Source of the DNA: Marthasterias glacialis
Taxonomy: Eukaryota; Echinodermata; Asteroidea; Forcipulatida; Asteriidae
Reading direction: 5' to 3'
NCBI GenBank assembly: GCA_911728455.2
Contig: OU452229.1
Span: 23,363,347 to 23,427,346, forward strand
Length of the DNA: 64,000 nucleotides
Shown: piece by piece, positions 61,901-62,075 of the stretch
Layout of the letters: each line of letters begins with the position of its first letter
Numbering within the stretch: the first letter of the stretch is position 1
Made by a program: the position numbers and the translations under genes
Notes under the pieces: model-generated
Databases searched by the model: none
The model's input: only the letters and a program-made list of their open reading frames with translations
Told to the model about the DNA's origin: nothing

Positions 61901-61956
61901 TCCTCAATCGTGTCTTGGATGAATTCAGCTCGGGATCCGGGTCGACTACCGTCTAA
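3526..61956 (+). CDS. PRTG: Protogenin/IGDCC4-like receptor gene, 18 coding exons, 5' partial
   Basis: This is a DCC-superfamily cell-surface receptor. The spliced order is Ig1-Ig4 (residues about 1-386, counted from the first in-window residue), FN3-1 to FN3-5 (387-888), one membrane helix (about 899-918) and a cytoplasmic tail of about 350 residues ending at a TAA stop at 61954. Four Ig plus five FN3 domains match protogenin and IGDCC4 rather than DCC/neogenin or IGDCC3. All junctions use AG/GT sites and keep frame. Phases are mostly 1, with phase 2 inside Ig2, inside FN3-4 and after the membrane exon, and phase 0 in the tail. Vertebrate relatives act in early embryonic neural and mesodermal tissue as adhesion or guidance-type receptors; the role here is inferred. 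The start codon and signal peptide are missing from the window. PRTG versus IGDCC4 orthology cannot be settled by eye. Confidence 0.88.
4157..4380. repeat. Palindrome built of GATCG-rich tandem units
   Basis: The left arm has several units of about 22-25 bp like GATCGGTCTTTTGCATCAAT. The right arm has the same units in reverse complement (ATTGATC-GATGCAAAAGA). Arms are each about 90-100 bp around a centre near 4255-4285. Confidence 0.7.
5151..5316 (-). repeat. AGGCCTG-ended short repeat
   Basis: Reverse-orientation copy: CTCATAGAGGTGCCCTTTAC, TGCCTTGGTGCCC and an end in ACAGGCCTG. Confidence 0.68.
6512..6675 (+). repeat. Repeat pair member, CTACTGTGCAATCTGGAGC
   Basis: Second copy of the 1628-1790 repeat, in the same orientation. 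Confidence 0.58.
9376..9500 (+). repeat. Related AGGCCTG-type repeat, second subfamily
   Basis: ATGGAGGCCATTGCCCCTGG, CCCATAGACTTACAGATTTT and CCAGGCCT match the elements at 17019 and 44094. Confidence 0.62.
10341..10640 (-). repeat. Possible interspersed repeat with (AAT)n end
   Basis: It begins with (AAT)n then GCAGGCATTTTTATTGCGC, the style of many invertebrate SINE/DNA-element tails. There is no second copy in the window, so the call rests on the terminal pattern only. Confidence 0.35.
11515..11850 (+). repeat. Degenerate tandem array, TTGTTGCATTTGGCAG unit
   Basis: TTGCATTTGGCAG-like cores recur at about 11529, 11575, 11612, 11704, 11790 and 11832, with variable spacers of 30-90 bp. 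No element boundaries are visible. Confidence 0.55.
13796..14593. mobile_element. Non-autonomous DNA transposon with CpG-rich TIRs
   Basis: About 21-bp terminal inverted repeats (CAATAGACYGATTGCGCG...) lie at 13796-13816 and 14573-14593, with one mismatch. Subterminal parts are also inverted (CACGTGACC against GGTCACATG, and ATGTAAAC). The 0.75-kb interior shows no transposase. No clear target-site duplication was found. Confidence 0.7.
15309..15491 (+). mobile_element. Decayed 3' end of a non-LTR retrotransposon ORF
   Basis: One frame reads RGRKRQRWRDELQQYWGK and, after two in-frame stops, HAEAFILQWIDNG. This pairing (R-x-RWRD-x-L, then AEAF-x-x-QW near the C terminus) is typical of the last part of RTE/L2-like reverse-transcriptase polyproteins. 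The copy is dead, with only about 60 codons left. Confidence 0.6.
16591..16989 (-). repeat. tRNA(Ser/Leu)-like SINE, full length
   Basis: On the minus strand this starts with GTGTCGTGGCCGAG (A-box-like), has a B-box (GGTTCCAATCC, at 16910-16920) and a long variable-arm region, and ends in TATAAATCCAG plus (ATT)n. Its body matches 25007-25410 over most of its length (GGATGGGACGTAAAGC and GTGTTGTGTAATG). It is a pol III-type retroposon, not a functional tRNA gene. Confidence 0.8.
17019..17160 (+). repeat. Related AGGCCTG-type repeat, second subfamily
   Basis: GGCCTGGTATTACACAGAGG, TTGCCCTGGTCTCGG and GCCCCTTCA match 44094-44249. It lies directly next to the SINE at 16591-16989. Confidence 0.6.
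18583..18882 (+). repeat. GGATGAGATTTCTCC-type repeat
   Basis: GAATGAGATATCTCCAGATT, then GGCCCTTGTAAAGCCTTAAC, TTGACTACACCAAGGTGCTT and GGGTTATGGCATGGTTGGTA. Copies are at 19171-19570 and 42968-43262, with a head fragment at 17985-18062. Confidence 0.66.
19171..19570 (+). repeat. GGATGAGATTTCTCC-type repeat with a palindrome insert
   Basis: Same head and tail blocks as 18583-18882, interrupted by the palindrome at 19246-19318. Confidence 0.62.
19246..19318. repeat. Short palindrome, GGCCTCGCGTTTCGACCC
   Basis: ATGGCCTCGCGTTTCGACCC with TAGCAG faces CTGCTAGGGTCGAAATGTGA with GGCCAT. It sits inside a larger repeat (19171-19570). A diverged half occurs at about 22478-22520. Confidence 0.6.
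23318..23500 (+). repeat. Third B-box-containing repeat, SINE-like
   Basis: B-box GGTTCGATTCC at 23395-23405 within a CCCCGGTTCGATTCCCGGA arm, followed by GTGGATTGGGTTTTCAG and GTGGTGGGTTTTCCC. Only one copy is in the window, so family status is inferred from the B-box. Confidence 0.5.
24025..24205 (+). repeat. 91-bp tandem duplication
   Basis: GTGATGCTGCTTGTTTTTAA and the following block to ATTGCATGTTTTTATT occur twice with a 91-bp offset (24030 and 24121), with only a few differences. This suggests a fairly recent duplication. Confidence 0.7.
25007..25410 (+). repeat. tRNA(Ser/Leu)-like SINE, full length
   Basis: A-box TGGCTGAGTGG at 25016-25026 and B-box GGTTCGAGTCC at 25077-25087, then the shared body (GGATGGGACGTAAAGCCG) and a GCGCTATATAAAAGC 3' end. 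Same family as 16591-16989 in the other orientation. Confidence 0.82.
26377..26390 (-). promoter_or_regulatory. Perfect CTCF-type motif
   Basis: The minus strand reads CCACCAGGGGGCGC, an exact match to the core CTCF consensus known from bilaterians. It lies in the 24-kb intron, 1.5 kb before the Ig2 exon. Occupancy is unknown. Confidence 0.45.
26583..26605 (+). repeat. Poly-G run of 23
   Basis: An uninterrupted G run on the plus strand. It could form a quadruplex or be an assembly-sensitive homopolymer. Confidence 0.7.
27361..27530 (+). repeat. AGGCCTG-ended short repeat, near full length
   Basis: The longest plus-strand copy, from CAGGCCCGATTGCTTCG to AAATATTAGGCCTGA, with GGGCACCAAGGCATTTTCTT in between. 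It is the best reference copy in the window. Confidence 0.7.
27921..28068 (+). CDS. PRTG: Exon encoding first half of Ig domain 2
   Basis: This is a short, easily missed exon between acceptor TTTGCTCAG and donor GTGAGG. It is 148 nt, with phase 1 at the start and phase 2 at the end, exactly what the exons on either side need. The translation opens with LPRYDVHQSPDP and continues to LRLECLAS (first Ig Cys) and VTWRLGKSM (core Trp). An LPR-x-Q-P-type opening is typical of Ig2 in this family. It follows a 24-kb intron. It was found by completing the missing half of Ig2 and confirmed by phase. Confidence 0.88.
28069..29223 (+). other. Intron inside Ig2
   Basis: A 1.16-kb phase 2 intron. Its centre is filled by a tRNA-derived SINE at 28557-28912. 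A short segment at 28160-28215 (GATGGAGCCCAAGCC) is also found inside the MITE at 38661. Confidence 0.8.
28557..28912 (+). repeat. tRNA(Ser/Leu)-like SINE, different body
   Basis: The head is GTGTCGTGACCGAGTGGTTA with B-box GGTTCGAGTCC at 28621-28631, like the SINE at 25007. The body diverges after about 130 nt and ends in an A-rich tail (28885-28910). Confidence 0.72.
29224..29498 (+). CDS. PRTG: Exon encoding second half of Ig2 and first half of Ig3
   Basis: The acceptor is CATTCCTCCAG and the donor GTAAGA; phase is 2 at the start and 1 at the end. The first part, RTVLPNGVLQVTGID then DAGNYRC, completes Ig2 (residues to about 191). A linker rich in Pro, Asp and Gly follows. Ig3 then begins with VGETALFECFADG (first Cys) and TTTWSLE (core Trp). 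Joining to the previous exon restores an Arg codon (AG+G). Splitting Ig2 and Ig3 this way is common in DCC-family genes. Confidence 0.92.
30246..30424. repeat. Hairpin element, ATTTCATCAAGCTG type
   Basis: Contains ATTTCATCAAGCTGTTAAGC and CAGGGAACCAGTAAC facing GGCTGGTAACCTG and CAGCTTTATGAAAT. This inverted arrangement is shared with 45735-45872. Confidence 0.55.
30498..30990 (+). repeat. 0.5-kb interspersed repeat, ACCGGATGAC start
   Basis: Starts near GTAGCCACCGGATGACTTG, contains AGGCTTCGTTTCACCCACAC, and ends in CACCAGGGGGACAGG before an A-rich stretch. A reverse copy is at 41777-42325 and a truncated one at 2321-2512. No coding capacity is evident. Confidence 0.68.
31743..31994. mobile_element. 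hAT-like MITE with CAGGGCT ends
   Basis: Ends CAGGGCTCGATTTAG and CACAAGCCCTG are inverted. CAGGG-type ends are typical of hAT elements. The interior is rich in inverted copies of GGGCTAGT/ACTAGCCC. No 8-bp target duplication was recognised, so the superfamily is tentative. Confidence 0.55.
32889..33112 (-). repeat. tRNA-like SINE (second family), inverted partner 1
   Basis: On the minus strand it carries B-box GGTTCGAATCC in a GTGGGTTCGAATCCCACC arm, then GCCTGTGGTTTTTTTTCC and a tail related to CCCCGATGCAAATACTAAC. The copy at 33139 repeats the arm in the opposite sense. Confidence 0.72.
33139..33335 (+). repeat. tRNA-like SINE (second family), inverted partner 2
   Basis: Contains GTGGGTTCGAATCCCACC and the CAGGACTCGAAAGCACTGAG body in the sense orientation. 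Its first 55 bases repeat the start of the 32889 copy in direct orientation, so the locus is a compound rearranged structure. Confidence 0.72.
35103..35285. mobile_element. MITE with ACCCTCCT-CTCTT ends
   Basis: Left GACCCTCCTGCTCTTG and right AGAGTAAGAGGGTT are inverted. The interior shares ACCATTTGAAACCATT and GTGGATGATATTAAATGGTC with the element at 39065. Confidence 0.62.
35412..35596. mobile_element. CpG-rich palindromic MITE
   Basis: Arms AGCAGCTTGTTCATGG and CCATGAACAAGCTGCT are perfect inverted repeats. Inverted similarity extends about 45 bp (TTTACACCA, CAGCTATGGC). The middle is CpG-rich (GCATGCGCGCG and AATGCGCGCG), unlike the AT-rich surroundings. Confidence 0.7.
36019..36177 (+). 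CDS. PRTG: Exon encoding second half of Ig3
   Basis: The acceptor is CCCTCTAATATAG and the donor GTAAGT, phase 1/1. Joining gives an Asp codon (G+AT) and continues Ig3 as DGQAIRTQDV. The strand end carries SNLQLLEV and DAGVYVCTVEN, with the second Ig cysteine in the Y-x-C motif. It ends in KLTVIG. The intron before it is 6.5 kb and the one after is only 372 nt. Confidence 0.9.
36178..36549 (+). other. Intron between Ig3 and Ig4 exons
   Basis: A 372-nt phase 1 intron ending in a C/T-rich tract before CACCTCAG. No repeat was recognised. Confidence 0.8.
36550..36834 (+). CDS. PRTG: Exon encoding Ig domain 4
   Basis: The acceptor is CCCACCTCAG and the donor GTAAGT, phase 1/1. It encodes a full Ig domain opening with PPTFRVKPENFFG. 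The first Cys lies in VRFSCGAAG, the core Trp in IRWLLNGYPV and the second Cys in VVQCIAENEAG. The usual Tyr two residues before the second Cys is Val here. No sequon was seen in this exon. Confidence 0.92.
37008..37133. repeat. Hairpin element, AATTTCATGGCTCTGC type
   Basis: Left TCCAATTTCATGGCTCTGCT and right AGTAAGCAGAGCCATGAAAT are near-perfect inverted arms of about 23 bp. Related, more diverged hairpins are at 30246-30424, 45735-45872 and 58748-58822. Confidence 0.65.
37190..37385 (+). repeat. Repeat pair member, CCTGCTCTTTGATCTA
   Basis: Shares CCTGCTCTTTGATCTA, TGAGGATACTGTTCCCA and AACTCCA with 57740-57930. Confidence 0.6.
37907..38041 (+). CDS. PRTG: Exon encoding first half of FN3-1
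   Basis: The acceptor is TTTTGACCCCAG and the donor GTAAGG, phase 1/1. It opens the first fibronectin type III domain with GLPTPPQNIRLV. The core Trp sits in VMVMWAPPEDEG, and the C-strand tyrosine in IAYTVHHRPV. A Pro-rich opening and W-x-P-P are standard FN3 features. It comes directly after Ig4, as expected for this family. Confidence 0.9.
38042..38404 (+). other. Intron inside FN3-1 ending in (TTG)9 TAG
   Basis: A 363-nt phase 1 intron. Its last 30 bases are a perfect TTG microsatellite and the acceptor TAG. Confidence 0.85.
38375..38401 (+). repeat. (TTG)9 microsatellite at a splice acceptor
   Basis: Nine perfect TTG units directly precede TAG and the FN3-1b exon, so the repeat replaces the normal pyrimidine tract. 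Confidence 0.85.
38405..38563 (+). CDS. PRTG: Exon encoding second half of FN3-1
   Basis: The donor is GTAAGT, phase 1/1. The acceptor is unusual: the tract before it is a pure (TTG)9 run ending in TAG. The joined Asp codon (G+AT) leads into DGFEHQSTFIEDQ, then INDLTPHTNYSFFLKAWS, the FN3 L-x-P-x-T-x-Y motif. It also supplies an NYS sequon. It ends in ITTDQS, the typical last strand of the domain. Confidence 0.88.
38661..38911. mobile_element. MITE with GGGAGACT ends
   Basis: Ends GGGAGACTGTTGGGGGC and GCCTTCCAAAGTCTCCC, with inverted inner blocks GGCAGCAGACTTACC and GTCTGCTGCAGACC. The interior has its own inverted repeat (AAACCACGCCTTGGGCT against AGCCCAAGCCGTGGTTT). Confidence 0.68.
38676..38689 (+). 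promoter_or_regulatory. CTCF-like motif inside a MITE end
   Basis: GCACTAGGTGGCAG differs from CCACTAGGTGGCAG-type sites at one position. It lies in the terminal repeat of the MITE at 38661. Confidence 0.25.
39065..39514. mobile_element. MITE with internal 111-bp tandem triplication
   Basis: Left TAACCCTCCTACTC and right GTAGGAGGGTTA are inverted. The right part is repeated: GTAGGAGGGT starts at 39281, 39392 and 39503, a constant period of 111 bp. The last unit ends 47 nt before the FN3-2 exon. Confidence 0.7.
39562..39861 (+). CDS. PRTG: Exon encoding complete FN3-2
   Basis: The acceptor is ATTTTTCCATAG and the donor GTAAGT, phase 1/1. The whole domain is in one exon: PASAPDFTVASNTP, core Trp in VTINWQPIPPE, IITGYRITVRETG, the LENLLAGRIYQVRM motif with Tyr, and WVTVQTR as the last strand. 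A repeated MITE ends about 48 nt before the exon. Confidence 0.93.
39902..40078. mobile_element. MITE with TAGACCTTTATCATG ends
   Basis: Inverted ends: left TAGACCTTTATCATGCTGCA and ACCATCTTGAT; right ATAAGATGG...CACCATGATAAAGGTCTA. A second copy is at 47169-47345 with the interior reversed. Confidence 0.68.
40684..40697 (+). promoter_or_regulatory. CTCF-like motif, weaker
   Basis: TCAGAAGAGGGCGC fits a relaxed CCASNAGRGGGCGC pattern with one mismatch. Confidence 0.2.
41777..42325 (-). repeat. 0.55-kb interspersed repeat, minus orientation
   Basis: Starts with TGTCCCCCTGGCGGGATTAT, the complement of the end of 30498-30990, and runs through TTACCTCCATTGAGCCGAAA to a GGCAGGGGGAAACATTTGC end. 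Confidence 0.68.
42968..43262 (+). repeat. GGATGAGATTTCTCC-type repeat
   Basis: GGATGAGATTTTTCTGCATT, CCCCTTGTAAAGCCTTAACA and GGGTTATGGCGTGGTTGGTA match the copies at 18583 and 19171. Confidence 0.66.
43983..44410 (+). repeat. tRNA-like SINE (second family), interrupted
   Basis: A-box region CGGTGGTCTAGTTGGTAAGA, then a foreign insert (about 44094-44249), then B-box arm GTGGGTTTGAATCCCACC and tail TTTATCCCCGATGCAA. Compare the uninterrupted copy at 56942-57185. Confidence 0.75.
44094..44249 (+). repeat. AGGCCTG-type short repeat nested in a SINE
   Basis: Begins GGGCCGGGAATTACACGG and ends CCAGGCCTGG. Related copies are at 9376-9500 and 17019-17160 (GCCCTGGTCTTGG and CCCATAGACTT blocks). 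It splits the tRNA-like region of the host SINE. Confidence 0.72.
45427..45618 (+). CDS. PRTG: Exon encoding first part of FN3-3
   Basis: The acceptor is TTTGCTTGCAG and the donor GTGAGT, phase 1/1. It opens with PKAPHAEIQRLNYS, then the C strand IGYKLFISKEG, and ends in TSEYIVSGL. Two sequons are seen (NYS and NTS). Where FN3 domains normally have Trp, this one reads AISIHPKLAQPG, so the core Trp appears to be His. The next exon, across 10.4 kb, completes the domain. Confidence 0.9.
45735..45872. repeat. Hairpin element, AGCAGGGAACCAG type
   Basis: AGCAGGGAACCAG faces GGCTGGTAACCTG, followed by GACAGCTTCATGAAACTGGG. Similar to 30246-30424. Confidence 0.5.
46285..46406 (-). repeat. AGGCCTG-ended short repeat
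   Basis: Reverse copy with TTGAAATGTTCCACTAG, AGAGGTGCCCTTTAG and an end in CGCAGGCCTG. Confidence 0.65.
47169..47345. mobile_element. MITE with TAGACCTT ends, second copy
   Basis: TAGACCTTGATCATGGTGCG and ACCATCTTGAT at the left, CAAGATGGTGGCGGC and ATGATAATGGTCTA at the right. The interior shares GAGGCTGGAAGG and CTGGTTCCTTTTTGTA with the copy at 39902 in reverse. Confidence 0.68.
51736..51965 (-). repeat. SINE fragment with (ATT)n tail
   Basis: An (AAT)n microsatellite (51737-51795) joins a segment matching the 3' body of the SINE at 16591 (GTATTTTTCCTGCAAGG and GAGTATGAGACCTGTTC-like). The tRNA-like head is missing. Confidence 0.7.
53315..53328 (-). promoter_or_regulatory. CTCF-like motif
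   Basis: The minus strand reads TCACAAGAGGGCGC, one mismatch at the first position from a CCACNAGRGGGCGC pattern. Speculative without binding data. Confidence 0.25.
54197..54556 (+). repeat. A-rich satellite with changing unit
   Basis: About 360 bp made of short units that shift along its length: AAAAAT, then AAAAAGT/AAAAAGTG, then AAAAAGG/GAAAAGG, then AATAAT and AAAT. It is practically free of C. It sits in the 10.4-kb intron. Confidence 0.75.
55991..56089 (+). CDS. PRTG: Exon encoding end of FN3-3
   Basis: A short 99-nt exon with acceptor TTTTGGATACAG and donor GTAGGA, phase 1/1. The joined Asp codon continues GL-D-ADTMYIIRLLTY, the FN3 L-x-x-x-T-x-Y motif, followed by VYGDG and ITTASYNP, the last strand. 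Frame and domain position fit exactly. The donor is weaker than those of its neighbours. Confidence 0.87.
56090..56705 (+). other. Intron between FN3-3 and FN3-4
   Basis: A 616-nt phase 1 intron that contains a short MITE copy at 56458-56617, related to the element at 38661. Confidence 0.8.
56458..56617. mobile_element. MITE with GGGAGACT ends, short copy
   Basis: Ends GGGAGACTTTTGAGAATGCT and CCAAAGTCTCCC, with inner GATGACAGCAAACTTAC and GGTAAGTCTGCTGCCACC. Same family as 38661-38911 with a different interior. Confidence 0.65.
56706..56880 (+). CDS. PRTG: Exon encoding first part of FN3-4
   Basis: The acceptor is TTTCATCTTGTAG and the donor GTAAGT; phase is 1 at the start and 2 at the end. 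It encodes AQFVEAPTDLEVV, core Trp in VRLTWRAPVTD and LITGYKVRFWPRG. An NLS sequon is present in the sense of Asn-Leu-Ser. This is the second phase 2 junction among the ectodomain exons. Confidence 0.92.
56881..57510 (+). other. Intron inside FN3-4
   Basis: A 630-nt phase 2 intron. Its first half is a tRNA-like SINE (56942-57185) flanked by two copies of its own tail motif. Confidence 0.8.
56942..57185 (+). repeat. tRNA-like SINE (second family), uninterrupted
   Basis: Contains CTCGGTAGTCTAGTTTGTAA (A-box-like), B-box arm GTGGGTTCGAATCCCACC and two copies of the tail TTATCCCYGATGCAAAAATT (56950 and 57145), one on each side. Confidence 0.75.
57511..57647 (+). CDS. PRTG: Exon encoding second part of FN3-4
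   Basis: The acceptor is TTTTGTTCAACAG and the donor GTAAGT; phase is 2 at the start and 1 at the end, restoring a Leu codon (TT+G). It contains FVISELDPFTMYEFDM, the L-x-P-x-T-x-Y FN3 motif, and ends in AARTPED. An NKT sequon is present. Cys residues occur at MCSF and PYCD. Confidence 0.92.
57648..58235 (+). other. Intron between FN3-4 and FN3-5
   Basis: A 588-nt phase 1 intron, largely a repeat (57740-57930) related to 37190-37385, followed by a G/T-rich stretch at 57940-58140. Confidence 0.75.
57740..57930 (+). repeat. Repeat pair member, CCTGCTCTTTGATCTA
   Basis: Second copy of 37190-37385, lying 90 nt after the FN3-4 second exon. Confidence 0.6.
58236..58406 (+). CDS. PRTG: Exon encoding first part of FN3-5
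   Basis: The acceptor is TTGTTCTCCTCAG and the donor the less common GTCAGT, phase 1/1. It encodes PSTPPEDILAKPLDP, core Trp in VELQWQPPMVPNG and IITHYVIFYDED. Without splicing the frame would run 21 codons beyond the donor, so a retained-intron read is possible, but the next exon fits by phase and domain. Confidence 0.9.
58748..58822. repeat. Partial hairpin element
   Basis: CCTGGGGCCCAATGTCATCA and AGCTGTGAAGCAAATTTGCT, then ATTGTGCTTAGCGGG, match one arm of the 30246 family. Confidence 0.4.
58898..59048. mobile_element. MITE with CAGAGCYGTGTATT ends
   Basis: Inverted ends CAGAGCCGTGTATTGAGAGA and the complement of CTCTCTAAATACACAGCTCTG frame a 151-bp element with inner inverted blocks ACTTTGG and CCAAAGT. 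Confidence 0.65.
59226..59363 (+). CDS. PRTG: Exon encoding second part of FN3-5
   Basis: The acceptor is TTTCAATATCAG and the donor GTACTG, phase 1/1. It encodes TAHHSLVDGLASDTTYYFKV, the FN3 L-x-x-x-T-x-Y motif, then AGTQVGEGPP and VAAQTLTSLPK, the last strand. This is the final extracellular domain. Only 236 nt separate it from the membrane exon. Confidence 0.9.
59600..59699 (+). CDS. PRTG: Exon encoding transmembrane helix
   Basis: The acceptor is GTTTTTTTACTAG and the donor GTAAGT; phase is 1 at the start and 2 at the end. After a short Gly-rich juxtamembrane segment and WQEG, about 20 hydrophobic residues (MLVGVCLAFVLI, then ISLAIFII) form a single helix, followed by the basic stop-transfer CKKR. 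This gives a type I topology with the Ig/FN3 region outside. Two downstream acceptors (59821 and 60390) could pair with its donor. Confidence 0.92.
59700..60389 (+). other. Intron between membrane and tail exons
   Basis: A 690-nt phase 2 intron that contains the candidate alternative exon at 59821. The remainder shows no repeat I recognise. Confidence 0.7.
59821..59863 (+). CDS. Candidate alternative terminal exon giving a short tail
   Basis: A strong acceptor (TTTTTCTTTACATTGCAG) lies 119 nt after the membrane exon. If used, the split Arg codon is restored (CG+C) and the frame reads WNRKPSLNQKLFS then TGA at 59861-59863. The receptor would then have a basic tail of about 15 residues instead of 350. 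No canonical AATAAA is seen nearby. A GT at 59865 could make it a stop-containing cassette instead. This is prediction from sequence only. Confidence 0.35.
60390..60585 (+). CDS. PRTG: Exon encoding juxtamembrane part of the cytoplasmic tail
   Basis: The acceptor is CTGATCTCCCAG and the donor GTAATG; phase is 2 at the start and 0 at the end. It encodes GMLRRTHSSTSNHSHVNG, then a polar, low-complexity region with VYVMAPEE and a Pro-rich end, LSILPQPPNLDTK. The Arg-Arg and Ser/Thr-rich start fits a cytoplasmic juxtamembrane region. No enzymatic domain is visible. Confidence 0.88.
60655..60815 (+). repeat. Partial tRNA-like SINE
   Basis: B-box arm GGGTTCGAGTCCCAC at 60682-60696, followed by a body ending in AATATAAAGTC and AAGATTAACATCATT, loosely like the second SINE family. 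It lies in the 298-nt intron between tail exons. Confidence 0.5.
60884..61090 (+). CDS. PRTG: Cytoplasmic tail exon with a nine-histidine run
   Basis: The acceptor is TTTTTGTCACCAG and the donor GTTTGT, phase 0/0, 69 codons. It reads GGPPMIINGDGPVRS followed by nine histidines (mixed CAT/CAC codons), then SRFTRTSGPCSAD and a Ser/Glu-rich end. The region looks disordered. The His run is encoded by a CAT/CAC trinucleotide tract that could vary in length. Confidence 0.87.
61306..61956 (+). CDS. PRTG: Last coding exon: distal cytoplasmic tail and stop
   Basis: The acceptor is CTGTTTTTCCAG, phase 0, with an open frame of 216 codons to TAA at 61954-61956. It is Ser/Thr/Gly-rich and probably disordered, with a five-cysteine cluster (QCCTPRTT and HCASCC). 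An amphipathic stretch, DFLNRVLDEF, lies close to the end. The last residues, SGSGSTTV, fit a class I PDZ ligand (T-x-V). Function of the tail is unknown from sequence. Confidence 0.9.
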   Translation, partial: GKSEASSSSGGFSPFSQDPSHRIAATVLQCCTPRTTLPHCASCCLGSSPQQLTDSSTGSYSDTRGDGVTPTTPSPQTQSQGHFAAHTGDNINCSYRDRTSGQYSDWGSAANTRKSPLARNELTWPRQTGRRGGSSLGMKREGFSEGSCEERGLVWERQTPSSDGSPSIENATSTLLVGRDSTQAQSEPWEQGEDTSPDFLNRVLDEFSSGSGSTTV

Positions 61957-62075
61957 AGCTGGTAACCAACCAAAACCATGAAGGTTTAACAATGTATACA
62001 ACCATTCTACCTGATATATAAAAATATATATAAAAATAAAATGGAAGTGCTGTCGTGCTTGGTTGAATGGAATAG
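61957..62075 (+). other. Proximal 3'UTR
   Basis: Non-coding sequence directly after the stop. It is AT-rich with a TATATAAAAATATATAT-like stretch and leads into the AATAAA at 62035. The 3'UTR may extend further, because other AATAAA/ATTAAA hexamers occur downstream. Confidence 0.6.
62035..62040 (+). terminator. Candidate polyadenylation signal
   Basis: A canonical AATAAA lies 79 nt after the stop codon. It is followed within about 30 nt by a GU-rich stretch (GTGCTGTCGTGCTTGG), the expected downstream element. Confidence 0.55.
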
